DNA from: Torreya grandis
Lineage: Eukaryota > Streptophyta > Pinopsida > Cupressales > Taxaceae
Length of the DNA stretch: 64,000 bases
Assembly (NCBI GenBank): GCA_037957365.1
Contig: JARHVA010001471.1
Coordinates: 1,556,501-1,620,500, forward strand
Direction: 5' to 3'
Positions 43,444-54,959 of this stretch are shown piece by piece; the first letter of the stretch is position 1, and every line of letters starts with the position of its first letter. Below the pieces are notes generated by a model. It was not told the origin of the DNA. It saw only the letters and a program-made list of their open reading frames with translations, and ran no database searches. Position numbers and translations under genes: made by a program.

Positions 43444-43719
43444 TCATTGCCTTCATGGAGCAAAGGGATAGCTTTTAATAGCTACATTTCGAAGGTAGTG
43501 AACCTCAAAAGTGTGAATTAGTTCCTAAATCAAGTTTAAACATAGGTGAGGAGTTCTTACAACTGAAAGGGAATAACATTAAAAAAGGCCTGGTTTCCCT
43601 TGAGAAGCTATTTGATAAGCATGATAGATTCATCAAACAGCAACAAACAGATTCAAGCTCCTCTCAGGAGTTTGATCAAGTAAATCTAGGAACCTTTGAA
43701 GACCCCAAGATGGTGAACA

Positions 43720-44900
43720 TTGGGAAATGTTGTACTCCTGAAGAGCGTTTCAAGTTCACCACTTTGCTCATCTAGTACATGGACATCTTAGCATACTCTT
43801 ATGATGACCTAAAGTCACTCTGGCCTGATAAAATTTGACATGACATTCCTCTCAAGGTTGATTTGACACCTTACAGGAAAAAGTCTAGGAATTGCCAATA
43901 TAGTGCCTGTAAGGAAGAAGAATGGTGAAATTTGCCTTTGTGTGGATTTTAGAAATTTGAATTAGGCATCCTTGAAGGATAATTATCCTTTGCTAATAAT
44001 GGATCAAGTGCTTCAGATAGTGACAGGTTCAAAGATGTTATCAATGCTAGATGGCTTCTCAGGATATAATCAGGTTGAAGTTGGTGAGGTAGACCAACAT
44101 AAGACTGCTTTCACCACACCTTGGGGCACATTTGCATATAGAAAGATGCCTTTTGGCTTGATAAATGCTGACACCACCTTCCAAAGAGCAATGGACCTTG
44201 CCTTCAAGGATGAGATGGGTAAGTTCATTGTAGTTTATCTTGATGACTTGACCGTCTTCTCTAAGCATCATCCAGATCATGTGCACCATTTGCAACAAGT
44301 GTTGGAACGCTGCTGCCAGAATGGCATTTCCTTAAACCCCAAGAAGTCAGTCTTTGGAGTAATAGAGGGGAAACTTCTCAGACACATTGTGTCAAAATGG
44401 GGCATAAATATTGACTTAGACAGAGTCAAGTCTATCCAAGAACTTACCTTGCCCACAAGTAAGATTGTTGTTCACTCCTTCTTTGGAAAGGTGAATTTCT
44501 TACGGAGGTTCATCCTCAAGTTTGCTGAGAAGACTAGGCACATTGTAAACATGATGAAGGGAAAAGCTACCTTTAGCTAGACTGAAGAAGGTAAGTCAGC
44601 ATTTGAGGATATCAAGACTGCCATTGCCCATGCTCCAATTCTAGCTTGTCCAGATTATAACAAAGAATTCACCATTTACAATTATGCTTCAGAACATACG
44701 CTTTCAACAATTCTGATTCAAAAAAATAAATAAGATATGGAATCTCCCATTTCCTTCATGAGTTGTCCTCTCAAATCTCATGAGCTAAAGTACTCGAACA
44801 TGGAGAAGCATGATTATGCAGTGGTGAAGGTAGTGAAGCATTTCCACTTCTACATCTTGAATTGACACACTACTGCCTTGGTTCCTGACACCATGGTCAA
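43720..44900 (+). pseudogene. reverse transcriptase and RNase H of gypsy B
   Basis: The reverse transcriptase is best preserved at 43972-44580 (202 residues). KDNYPLLIMDQVLQ, then SMLDGFSGYNQVEV, TPWGTFAYRKMPFGL and the catalytic YLDD box (44236-44247, in VVYLDDLTVFSK) are followed by NPKKSVFGVIEGKLL and FFGKVNFLRRFI. The catalytic aspartates are intact. A stop at 44578 precedes the gypsy-type RNase H, with YNYASEHTLSTILIQ and KYSNMEKHDYAVV, in the same frame to about 44866. Upstream, the frame from 43720 is broken by stops and a frameshift near 43900. It copies element RNA into DNA. Confidence 0.8.
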
Positions 44901-45179
44901 ATCCATACTAACTCAGTAGGAGTTTGGGACAAAAAGAGGCAATTGGGTTGCAAAGATCTAGGAGTTCAATCTGCTCATCAAGCCCACAAAGCTGGTGCGT
45001 GGAAAGGGGCTATGTTAATTAATTGCTGATAATGAGCTAGGAGGAATAGAGCATGAAGAATTAGATGTGGGAGACACACCAATAGTCCTATTTGTTTCCA
45101 CCACGATTGAGTGGTAATCAAGTATTGCTCATTTTCTTACTTACGGTGAGTGTCCTACTCACCTATCTTATAAAGAAAG

Positions 45180-46369
45180 GAGAACCATCAAGCTGAAAGC
45201 TACTAATTTTGTCTTTTGGGACAACGACCTATACAATAGGAGCCTTGATGGAGTTTTCCTTCGCTGTGTGGACAAGGAGCAGTAAAGCCAACTTCTAAAG
45301 TCCTTACAAGATTCAACATGTGGAGGACATTTTTTTTACCCCTGTGACTGCCCATAAAATCTTGTGAGCTAAGTACTATTGGCCAACTCTCTTTCAAGAT
45401 GCGTATAAGTGGGTCAAGGAATGTGAACTATGCTAACAGTTTGTTGGAAGGCCTAAGTTAGCTGCCCTGCCTCTCAAACCAGTGATCATACAAGAGCCAT
45501 TCCATCAATGGGGAATTGATTTTATTAGAGCTGTAAACTCATCATCAAGTGCTGGACATGACTATGTTCTCACGGTAATAGACTACTTCACCAAATGGGT
45601 AGAAGCTGCTCCAACCAAACATGCTACTTCCAAAGTAGTTTTCAATTTCCTCAAAGAGAACGTCATATCCAGGTTTGGGGTCCCAACCAAGATTTTCACT
45701 GACAATGCAACTTGTTTCACTTCCTAGGAGATTACTCAATTCTGTTTCCACCACAAAATTATTCTCTCCCACTCTTCTGATTACTTTCCACAAGGGAATG
45801 GACAAGCTGAATCAAGCAATAAGAACCTAGTGACTATCATCAAGAAGCTGGTGGATGACAACCAAAGGACATGGCATAAAGCATTGGTTGATGCCCTATG
45901 GGCAGACAAAATTACACCAAAGAGAGCAATTGGTATGTCTCCTTTCCAACTTATTTATGGTGTTAATGCTGAGATACCAATCACCTTGGAATTACCAGCA
46001 TTTAAATTAGCTAAGGTAATTGAGGATCAAACATATGAAAGCACCCTTGATAAGAGGATCATGTGTCTTATTGAGCTGGATGAGTAGAGAACTATGGTGG
46101 TAGACTGAATTGCTACCCATCAAGGTCTGGTGAAGAAGCTCTTCAACCAGAAAGCAAAGAACCGTGATTTACAGATTGGAGATCAAGTCCTGCTATGGGA
46201 CAAGAGAAGAGAACCAAAAGGGATGCACAAAAAGTTTGATTCCCTATGGAGGGGGCCTTTTACTATTCATCAGCTCAATGGTGAAAACAATTTCTTGTTA
46301 AAGTATCAAGATGGCACTCTCTTTTCTCTGCCTCATAATGGGCAACATCTGAAGCACTTCAACTCTTGA
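45180..46369 (+). pseudogene. integrase of gypsy B
   Basis: The degenerate HHCC zinc-binding region (about 45290-45440) has CGGHF and ECELC. The catalytic core has the three acidic residues in GIDF (Asp near 45518), FTDNATCF (Asp near 45701) and NGQAESSN (Glu near 45809). The C-terminal part continues with ALWADKITPKRAIGMSPFQL and, after two stops, a basic tail with IGDQVLLWDKRRE and LWRGPFTIHQL, the GPY/F motif (46130-46369). I see no chromodomain. It joins the cDNA to the host genome. Stops occur at 45425, 45727, 46087 and near 46108. Confidence 0.8.
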
Positions 46370-46536
46370 AGTATCAGATGAGTTCCCCTATACAAATGTA
46401 TATTTGTATAGTCTTTTGTTTCTATTTTATTCTTTTCATTTTCATTTTTTGGAGCCTTTCTTTTCGGGTAGTATGACTCCATATCCTAATGGCATACTTC
46501 AAGGCACTGGAGATTCTGGTTTCTACTCCCCTCAGC

Positions 46537-48450
46537 TGTTGTCCCCAAAAATAGACTTCTCATTTTTGGGACAACATATGAACTATTTTGGCCCTGCAAG
46601 ACCAAAATTATCTCTCCCCTTCTCAAAATTTGTTTTGAGCTTTTAAATTCCTCATTTTTTAAGGTTTTCTAGAAATCTACGGACTCTGCAGATATGTTTC
46701 TACAGACTCAACATGTTTCAAATTAGCAGGTTCAAAGCTTCTGTAGGCAAGTTCAATCAAAAGAACAAGTTTCCAACACTTAGTCATTTTCACGATTGTT
46801 TCAATGACTTGGTTCAATCAAAAATGTCCATCAACAAGCTTCAAAGAACAAGGCTTGAACTGTTAAACCTTGAACCATTTTGGTTCAACAGGTTCAACGA
46901 CCAATTGGTTCAATGCGCTTGGTGCAAAAGATCAAAAATACTTAGCCAAATAATGAAGAATGAACCGATTGAACCTTGAACTGAAAGAGTTCAAAGTTCA
47001 ATGGTTCACAGGTTCAAAGGCGGCCTCAGTCAAGGAAAAAAATAACAAACAGGTGGTTCAACAGATGGTTCAACCAAGGAGCAGGGAAGCGATTGAACCA
47101 AGAAGGGATGGAACAAAAGAGGCAAATTGAACCAATGAACCAATGAACTTTCATAGGTTCACGGGTTCAAGGTTCAACATGGTTCAAACAACTGGCGACC
47201 ATTGACAGTCCCGCAGACGTCAAATTTAAAGTAAGGGAATATCCATGGAAATTCAAATAAAGCACATAATTTAAAGGAAGAATCAAGTGACTGACTGAAA
47301 AGAGAGCCCAAAGACTCAAATTTATATATGGGAGAGAAGATCAATGATAATGATCAAAAATATCTTCAAGAGAGTTATTTCCAGTAGGTGAAATAGTGGA
47401 TCAAGTAGACTTAGACTTCTGAGCGCACCAAATCAAGGACACAAGCCTATTTTTTTCATAAAGTAATGGCGAATTGGATAGCTACGCAGATATCAAAAAA
47501 AGGACTAGATAGTCCATACTAAGAAGAGACATATTAGAGGAATGGACATGCCATAGTTATGGCAATACACTATTCCTAACATGGCCCCTCCATACAAAAA
47601 TTGAAGGCGCATTAAAGACATTGACTGCAGTATGGGCTGTCCCATGGGACAGAATGCCAAGCCTTGCATAGTTGCTATAAGGTTGTAACTTCTCTCATTA
47701 GTAGAAGAGACTTTTCATTTTTACAGGAGTGAAACTCTATCCAGTTGAAAGAAGAATACTGAGACTTTGAGCTCAGATTGTAATTTCAATTCATTTTATC
47801 TAAATGAGAAAGCAAGTTGTTTGAAGACTTTGTGTTGTTTTGGCTTGTATCATTTTAGGAGATTATTCTTATGTTTGTCTTCTAAATTAGTCAAAGTAAT
47901 AAGGAAGGTGTCCTGAAGCCAACTGTGGGAAGACTTTGTGCTTTCACAATTGTTTTCAGTGTGTGTTTTTCTTTTATTTTTGTGTTGAGGATTTTGGGAT
48001 GACTTTGTGCCCCCATTATCCTTTGTGTTATACTCTTTGGGCAGTTGAGGTGGAAAATTTGTGTTCTATTTCATCCTACTGGTTACTGCGCCCTTTTGTC
48101 ACTAGTTATCTTTACTACCTGAAAGAAACTCTTGTTTTTTCTTGCAAGAACACTTTTGAAAGAAGAGAAGTGCCTTCAGTGTTTCCACCAGGATTTTCTC
48201 CTCTTTTTGTTAACATCATCTCTGAAAGAAGAGAGGTAGATGATGTATCCTACCCCTGAGTGTTATTTTCTGCTTATTTATATAGTATATAGCTCCTGCG
48301 TATTTATAGGGAACCTCCCCTTGATGAGAGGAGAGATTGTCCCCTTTTGATGTGGTAAACCTACACATTTGGCCAACCAATCTTCCTAATGTGGTTGATC
48401 AGACCTATTTTATTTATCAGTATGTTGATTGACAAAATATTCACCCAACA
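46537..48450 (+). repeat. 3' LTR of gypsy B
   Basis: 1914 bp, partner of 38485-40468, with the same GGTTCAA cluster and ending CACCCAACA. It lacks some segments present in the 5' LTR, such as about 30 bases near 39875-39905. Confidence 0.85.
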
Positions 48451-49505
48451 ATTTTGAATGTTTTAACAAAAGCGTACAAGGATTGATATCCACACTTTTT
48501 TTATGTTTCTGGTATAAAGCATCTTTAACGGAATCAAGTGACACATGAAGCATGTTATAAGCTTTAAAAGCAATTTTTATGCTTGCATTTTTTACAATTC
48601 TAACTACCTTCTCTAAGATTCTTTTATGTAGGGGATGGTAATCCTAGTTGTTACTGAGTTATTGTTTGAAGCTTTATGTGTTTGTGAACTAGTTCTATGG
48701 AAGGTTCTTTCGATTTCCCACTTTTTATATCCATTTTTCATCAAGACTTCTATGAGGTATTCTTTTTCTTCTATTAAATGATACGGGTCTAAGATTCTAA
48801 TAGCCTTTGATGCCAAGGAATTTAGGATGAACACTTTATGGTATGGGTGATGGTGGGACTTAGTTTGTAGGGAAAAAAATGTAGGTGTCTTCTTTCTATA
48901 AACTCCAAGAGATAAAGTGTCATCCAGTTTCTTTAAGATAAGGGTATCAAGGAAAGGTAGGTTGTTATCTTCTTCTCTCTCCATAGTGAATTGGATTTGG
49001 TCCATTCTTCCATTTAAATAGACAAGAAATTTATCAAGTTTATCAACACCATGGTACTCTTTGGTGTTGGTATCATCTAAAAATCAACCCCAAAACTTGA
49101 GTTTCAATAAATAGGATTCTAAAGCTTCTGACTCTATATGTTATATAAATAAATTTTCAACAATGGGTGATAATGATGATCACATTACCACACCGTACAT
49201 TTGCTCATAAATCTTCCCTTTGAACGTAAACATAATTCCATTAAATTTGTTGTTTGGGAGTCTGTAATGCTGCAAATAACATTCATAGTTTCATCCAAAT
49301 GTATTTTTACTATATAGTGATATCACATCAAAGATTACCAAAATATCATTATAATTAAACCTTCAATCCTTGATTTTACAAACAAAGAATTCCATATTTA
49401 TAATGAAATAAAATGTGTTACCTATCAAGTGTTTTAATTTACTAGTTTAAAACTTTACAAGAGGATAAGTGGGAGAGTTTCTTGTATTGACAATATGTCT
49501 AGGAG
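48451..49505 (-). mobile_element. Penelope-like copy 2, 5' part (piece 3 of 3), truncated
   Basis: Starts with TTTGAATGTTTTAACA as at copy 1 position 3570. At 48477 it jumps to copy 1 position 4068, missing 474 bases that hold the GIY-YIG core. Homology then continues to 49505 (copy 1 position about 5076) and ends abruptly, so the 5' end of the ORF is missing, as expected for 5' truncation. Confidence 0.8.
48613..49170 (-). pseudogene. Penelope-type reverse transcriptase, copy 2
   Basis: Minus strand. In the upstream, stop-broken frame are PIVENLF and FLDDTNTKEYHGVDKLDK (motif C, both Asp kept), then an open run of 130 residues (49005-48613): MDQIQFTMEREEDNNLPFLD, GVYRKKTPT, HHHPYHKVFILNSLA, and a Lys/Glu-rich thumb. 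The corresponding copy 1 region has extra frameshifts here, so this copy preserves the thumb better. The following endonuclease has been deleted. Confidence 0.75.
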
Positions 49506-49640
49506 CAATGATGAGGCCACTAATTGCTTTATTTTATAGCCTCATCCATACCTAGTATATATATTTTTCTATGTAAATCCCCATAACCATCCATGACTCG
49601 TACAAATGAATGAATGAATTTATGATTTTGTGTGTGCATA
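49506..49640. other. no recognisable gene
   Basis: Short AT-rich spacer at the 5' edge of Penelope copy 2, leading into TA repeats. Confidence 0.4.
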
Positions 49641-49945
49641 TATATATATATATATATGATGTTTTTCTTTGATTAATTTATACTCGTGTAACTTTATTTA
49701 ATAAATATTTGAAGGGTAACATAAGGTTATAGGAATCTTATCTGGGCACAACATCTACAGGTTGTCCGTAGCCACTGTTGGTTTCCATTTGTTATATATA
49801 TATATATATATGATGTTTTTATTTGATTAGATTATACTTGTGTAACTTTATTTAACAAATATTTGAAGGGTAACATAAGGCGATATGAATCTTATTTGGG
49901 CACAACATCTACAGGTTGTTCATAGCCACTGTTGGTTTCCATTTG
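49641..49945. repeat. 154-bp tandem duplication beginning in (TA)n
   Basis: Two units each start in a TATATATATATATATATGATG run (GATG at 49658 and 49812) and end in GGTTTCCATTTGT. Slippage in the TA tracts is a likely source. Confidence 0.8.
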
Positions 49946-50215
49946 TAGGTTTCCCACAGCAACTGATGGCTTCCACCTACAAGTTGCCCGTAACCACTAC
50001 AGGTTGTCTATAACAACTACTAGCTTTCACCTACAGGTTTCCTGTAGTAACTATTAGCTTCCACCTACATGTTATCCGTATCCACTGCTAGTTTTCACCT
50101 ATAAATTGTTTGTAGAAACTACTGGCTTCCACCTACAGTTTGCCCATAGCAACTGCAAGTTGTCTACATCAACTACAGGGTTTCACCTATAGGTAACCTA
50201 TAACCACTATGCAGA
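49911..50215. repeat. 34-bp minisatellite, about 9 units
   Basis: Degenerate units of the form AGGTTNCCCGTAGCAACT followed by NNTGGCTTCCACCTAC. Most are 34 bp, but at least two are shortened to about 20 bp. The unit also occurs once inside each 154-bp repeat just upstream. There are no unique spacers, so this is not an array of the CRISPR type. Confidence 0.75.
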
Positions 50216-51106
50216 ATAAAACTATTGTTGTGATCAGATCTTAAGGGCACGTCCATTTATCTTAAGAACCGAGTGGATGATTGAAGAGGATCCTCCATAG
50301 CTATTGTATGGACTTCACACATGTAAAGAATCTTGGATGTGATGCCAAAGATGAGAAAGATAAGGATAATGGAAATGAGATAAAAAGAAGTAAAACAACA
50401 AAACAATATACATTGTCCTTAATCCAGTCAGGTCTAAAACAAGTAATTTTAATTACTAACCACCTGAAGGTTGCGTGGGGAAGTTTTTAAAGTATTTGTA
50501 CTTTCCCTAGTTTAATGTTTTTACTTAAAGCTAATAAACTACCTTCTATATTTAAAGGCAGAACCTAAATTATATTAGGAGTTGAATAGATAATAACACA
50601 GTAGTAGAATTGTAGAAGTCATTGAATTCTGAATATTATAATCTTTTGTATCAATCTTTAATTACACCAGATCTAAATAATGAAAATTTTAAGTATATAG
50701 GAAGCTTTTGCAATTCTCTCTCGAAGAATTGGAACTCAGTTTTGAATGAGGAAGGGCCCTCTCGAAAAACATTACAGTGAAGATCCTAACCCTCTTTAGT
50801 TTAAGTGTGTTGTGTAAGTTGATTTCATTATTAGTTTGATTATATAAAGTGTGATGCATGTGTGATTCATAAGTGTGAAGTATTTATGTATTTCTATATT
50901 TTTGTTATAATAGTTTCACAGTATAACTCTCTGGTAAAGTCAACATAAGTTCATTGTAATGCAACTAGTGAAGCAAGTTAATCTATGAATCAATAATGCA
51001 TATGTAGTTCTGACATATTTTAAAAGCATACACACCCTGGCTTGACAATTAATATTAATCAGACTTAAGAATCTAGTAATTAACTAGGTACTAAGTATAC
51101 ACAACA
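50216..51106. other. AT-rich region, possible 5' LTR remnant
   Basis: No gene was recognised. It ends in ACAACA just before a degenerate primer-binding-like sequence, so part of it may be the 5' LTR of the following Athila-like element. The 3' partner could not be aligned. Confidence 0.3.
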
Positions 51107-51189
51107 TTTTTGTGCCATTGCTAAGTATACTGTCAATTATTGCTTTCCAGATCAATTATTAATTTCCAAGGTTGATTAATGCATTGTCT

Positions 51190-51372
51190 TACCCAACCAG
51201 ATAAGTCAAGTGAGAGAACTATGGTGTCTTATGCGAGATGTCTAAGTTCCTAGATATTGATAGTGCATAACATTTTGGATGCACTATCTTTTCTAGCTAG
51301 GCAAGTCGAGTGAAGGCACTACAGTGTCTTATGCCAGATGTCTAAGTTTCTAGATGTTGATGGTGCACAACT
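51190..51372. repeat. about 102-bp tandem duplication
   Basis: Segments containing GTGTCTTATGC(G/C)AGATGTC recur at about 51225 and 51327, with flanking similarity (AAGTC(A/G)AGTGA before, GTGCA(T/C)AAC after). It lies in the leader of the Athila-like element. Confidence 0.65.
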
Positions 51373-52168
51373 TTGAATGTCTCTTTGAAATCTTGTGATT
51401 TACTTAGTCAATAGTTTTTTAATTCACTTTCCTGCACGAGTAATTTAATTTTTACAAAGTGTGCCTTTCAATTTTTGCTTTCATTTCCTACTTTCTAGAC
51501 TAATTTTCTTGCTTTCATTTCTTACTTTGTAGAGTAATTTTCCTACTTTCAGTAGATAACTTTACTTATTTCTAAAAGTAAAATTTTAATTCCAATTATT
51601 TTAATTTTTGTACTCCTTTATTTCTCTTTACTTTATTTTTTCTGCTTATTTTGGACAACCCTCTAAAACACATGAAAAACACATTAACTCTGTGTAGGAA
51701 GGGACATGATAGCTGAAGGATTGGCACAATATTTATGCAAAGAGAAAAGATTCTTGAGGAAGATTTCTACCAAACATGCCATAAGTTGCTACCAAGAAAG
51801 AATCACAAATACCTATAGTAACTAAGAATTATGTTGAAAAATATACCATAAGCTGGAATGCTCCTTAAGAAAGGAACACTACAAACCGAAAGAGGTAACT
51901 TGCAGAAGAAGTAATATTGACTTTGGAAAAGGAAATAGAAGCAGAGGAAGCATTAGTTCAGTTGGTAAGAAAAAATGAAGGATGAAAATTACATGAATTA
52001 GACACTCTATAAAGTAACATCAGAACATCATTCTAGCAAGGATTTCTTGATCAAATCAAAGAAAGCTAAGGAGAATCTTCAGATTTATCATCTAGTAAAA
52101 AGACTCTGAATCAACAAATAAATGTTTACTATCATGTTGATGAAAGAATTGATATAGAATTTGAAGAT

Positions 52169-53880
52169 GTGATCTTGAGTACCTTTGGTATCCATATCAC
52201 AAGAAAAGCCATCATAAATGGAGAAGGAGACTTTGTGGATGATAACAAGACTCTAAACATAGTTATTTTTAAATTTTCTATTCCAGATGCAATATGTGTA
52301 GCACAAATAAAAAATATCTCACCTTTAATCTTGTCTAATTTAGGGGTACATTATCAGAAGACCCAGACACATTTTTGTTTAAATTTGATATCATTTGTAG
52401 AATCTATGACCACAGGTAGGATGCACAGAAATTGAAACTTTTTTTAGCCACCCTCAAAGACTCAACACTTCACTGGTTCATGGGACTGGGTAGTAATTCA
52501 GTCCACAATTGGAAAGACATAAAAAAGAAATTTCTATCCAAATATCAGGAATATGGATGAGGAAGAAATTATAGAATAAATGACATATTTAGGATGACTC
52601 AAGAAGGGGATGAATCTTTGGAAGACTATTGATTGGTTCATGTTCAATGTACAAAAATTCAAGTAAAGTGCACTAAGAGAAGAACGTCTAAAATGCATCT
52701 TCATAAAAGGAGTTAAATAAGATTATCTAGAAGCCTTGGACTTAATAAGTGGGAGAGATATCTTCCACCTTCCATTTCAAGATATTAGAGAGTTGAGTAA
52801 GAATTATTCTAGGTCTACCATAAATAAAGTCAGGGGAGCAAGCTTCCACTGACATCTATAAGTGGCCTATCAAAATCTAAAGTTAGTAACCTATTATAAG
52901 ACATGAAATAGGATATCATTAGTCACTTGGCCATCCAACTATATAGCCTGCACTCAAGGCAAAAGAAAGCAACCTTGGATCAAGCTTTGACAATTTATTA
53001 TTTGGGTTGTAAAAAGAAGAATATAGATTGTAGGTGTTAGGAGGTTTGGGTTAAAGTAGCTAACATCATAGCTGAAGAACCAAAGTTAGTATAACTACAT
53101 GCTATAAGAGTAGATGGGGACCAAGTTTTCTATATTACATAGAGAAATCCATGGGTTCAATGACCATCTTATCCAGGTATTGGACAAAATCCATATTTTG
53201 TAAATTCTACCTCATTTAATTCACAATTTACAAACACTATTCCCAATTGGACTAGTCCACGGATGAACATTCCACCTCCTAATTTCAGCTAGCAGCCACA
53301 TCAGACAAGTTACCCCACCACCTCTTAGAAGACTCTACAAAACATATCCCCACCTTGGATACAAGCTTGGCAACCACCCCAAGGCCCACCCTTCACAAAC
53401 CAGTAGTAGTAGCCTTGGAGACCGAATCAACTCTGGTGAAACCATTAAGGAAGATTCCCTCCATAATAGAAACAACAACCTCTTACTCTTATGCCCAATA
53501 CATCAACTGCACCTAAGCCTAACCAACTCACTACCCAACCCATACAAAATCATGTAAATAATTTGGTGTAATTGACATTCAATACTGAATCTGTTCAGTA
53601 CCTAGCATATGCAGTGAACATCCATGAAGTTTACCTATTTTTAGGGAAAGTTCTAATACCCCCATCCCCACCCATAATAATGGAACCAGATGAGAAAAAT
53701 CCAAAAGATCATGCTAACCCACCTTCACCACCACAATAACTCTTTGAACCAACAAATAAAGTTGTTGATCAAACAACCCCACCATTTCCAAAATGTTTTA
53801 GCCTTTAACGCCATACAATTGAGCTTAAATTTGATTTCAAAAGACAACTCAAGAATCTTTGTGTTAAAATTCCTCTCTTC
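52169..53880 (+). pseudogene. gag of Athila-like element
   Basis: The capsid region reads DPDTFLFKFDIICRIYD, then KLKLFLATLKDSTLHWFMGL, NWKDIKKKFLSKYQE and MTQEGDESLEDY, the Retrotrans_gag pattern of Athila/Tat elements, with stops and frameshifts. A Pro/Gln-rich region (about 53160-53560) follows. A zinc knuckle, if present, is degraded. It would form the particle. Confidence 0.6.
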
Positions 53881-53889
53881 TAGGCCATC

Positions 53890-54420
53890 AAGGATGTGCC
53901 CATATATTCCAAAGTTTTTAGAGACTTATGTTTATGTAAAATTAGAAGAAAGAAGAAAGATCCCAATACAATGCATGTGATTGGCCAACTGACAGACATT
54001 ATGCTAGGAAACACTTTGCCAAAGAAATATTCAGATCCAAAATGCCCAGTAGTAATAGTTCAAATTCATGACCAACAACTATTCAATATATTGATAGACT
54101 TGAGGGTTGCAATAAATATAATGAAAACTAAAACCATGAACAAATTACAATTGAATAATATTCATCTCACATCTACAATACTATAAATGGCTAACAGGTC
54201 TACAGTCTGACCAGAAAGAGTCATTAAAGATCTTGTTATTACTGTAGATTCTTAGGAGTATTCTACATATTTCATTGTACTACAACCAAAGTCTAATTTG
54301 TGTGGATACCCTCTTATCTTAGGATGATCATGGCTTGCCACAAATGATACCTTCATCAGCGATAAACTAGGTAACATGTTGATATCTAATGGCAACTAAA
54401 CTAAGAAATTGGTCCTCTAT
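53890..54420 (+). pseudogene. protease of Athila-like element
   Basis: An open stretch (53896-54186) includes LPKKYSDPKCPVVIVQI and NILIDLRVAINIM, the counterpart of the Athila protease motif around LLDLGASVNLMP. The catalytic Asp is kept, but the LGA after it has become LRV. After a TAA the frame continues to a YPLILG C-terminal motif. Inactive. Confidence 0.55.
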
Positions 54421-54959
54421 CCTCCAGCACAAAAACCTTGGCACTAGAGCATACATTATGGGCTAAAGAAGATGAGATAGACCAGCCTCCTTGGATTCCT
54501 ATATTCATCATAGACCATACATGTACCTTGGATAATCAAGGGGAAGATACAATTCTCTCTAATGTTCTCCAAAATAATTGCCAAACTCATTTTGTAGATC
54601 TAAACCACCTGCAATGTGTTGAGTGCCCATTTTTTAGCCTTTGGGAAGAAGATAATTCAAATGCATTTGTACATAAAATATTTCACCAGTTGATGTCTCA
54701 TAGATGCAGTCAAACCAGATCCATTAACACTATAAAAATGATGAAATAACTCTCATGGTAAATTGATATCTCTCTAGAAAAAAAATTACTTATTAATAGC
54801 AATTTAGAGTCAAATGAGGAAAAATGCCTAATCAGCATGTTGCATGCAAACCAATGCACTTTTGCATGGGATTATGAGGATATGCATGGAATCAGCCCAT
54901 AAACATGCACACATCATATCTATATCAAACAAGAGTGCCAGCCAATCAGATAGCCACAA

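Larger units (their letters stand above)
38485..48450 (+). mobile_element. Ty3/gypsy element B, full length, with extra RNase H
   Basis: About 10 kb. LTRs are 38485-40468 and 46537-48450, flanked by ATTTA (38480-38484) and ATTTT (48451-48455), a TSD with one mismatch. The homology to Penelope copy 1 resumes right after it. The interior reads gag, protease, an RNase H-like domain, reverse transcriptase, a second RNase H and integrase, all on the plus strand with scattered stops. Catalytic residues are kept in the reverse transcriptase and integrase; the protease has lost the Gly after its catalytic Asp. The extra RNase H upstream of the polymerase is the notable feature. The lineage is near the Tat-type plant elements by general look, which is uncertain. 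Confidence 0.85.

Noticed and set aside
49911..50215. Regularly spaced repeat array resembling a CRISPR array
   Set aside because: Units are directly adjacent and degenerate without unique spacers, in a eukaryotic, retroelement-rich context. It is a minisatellite.
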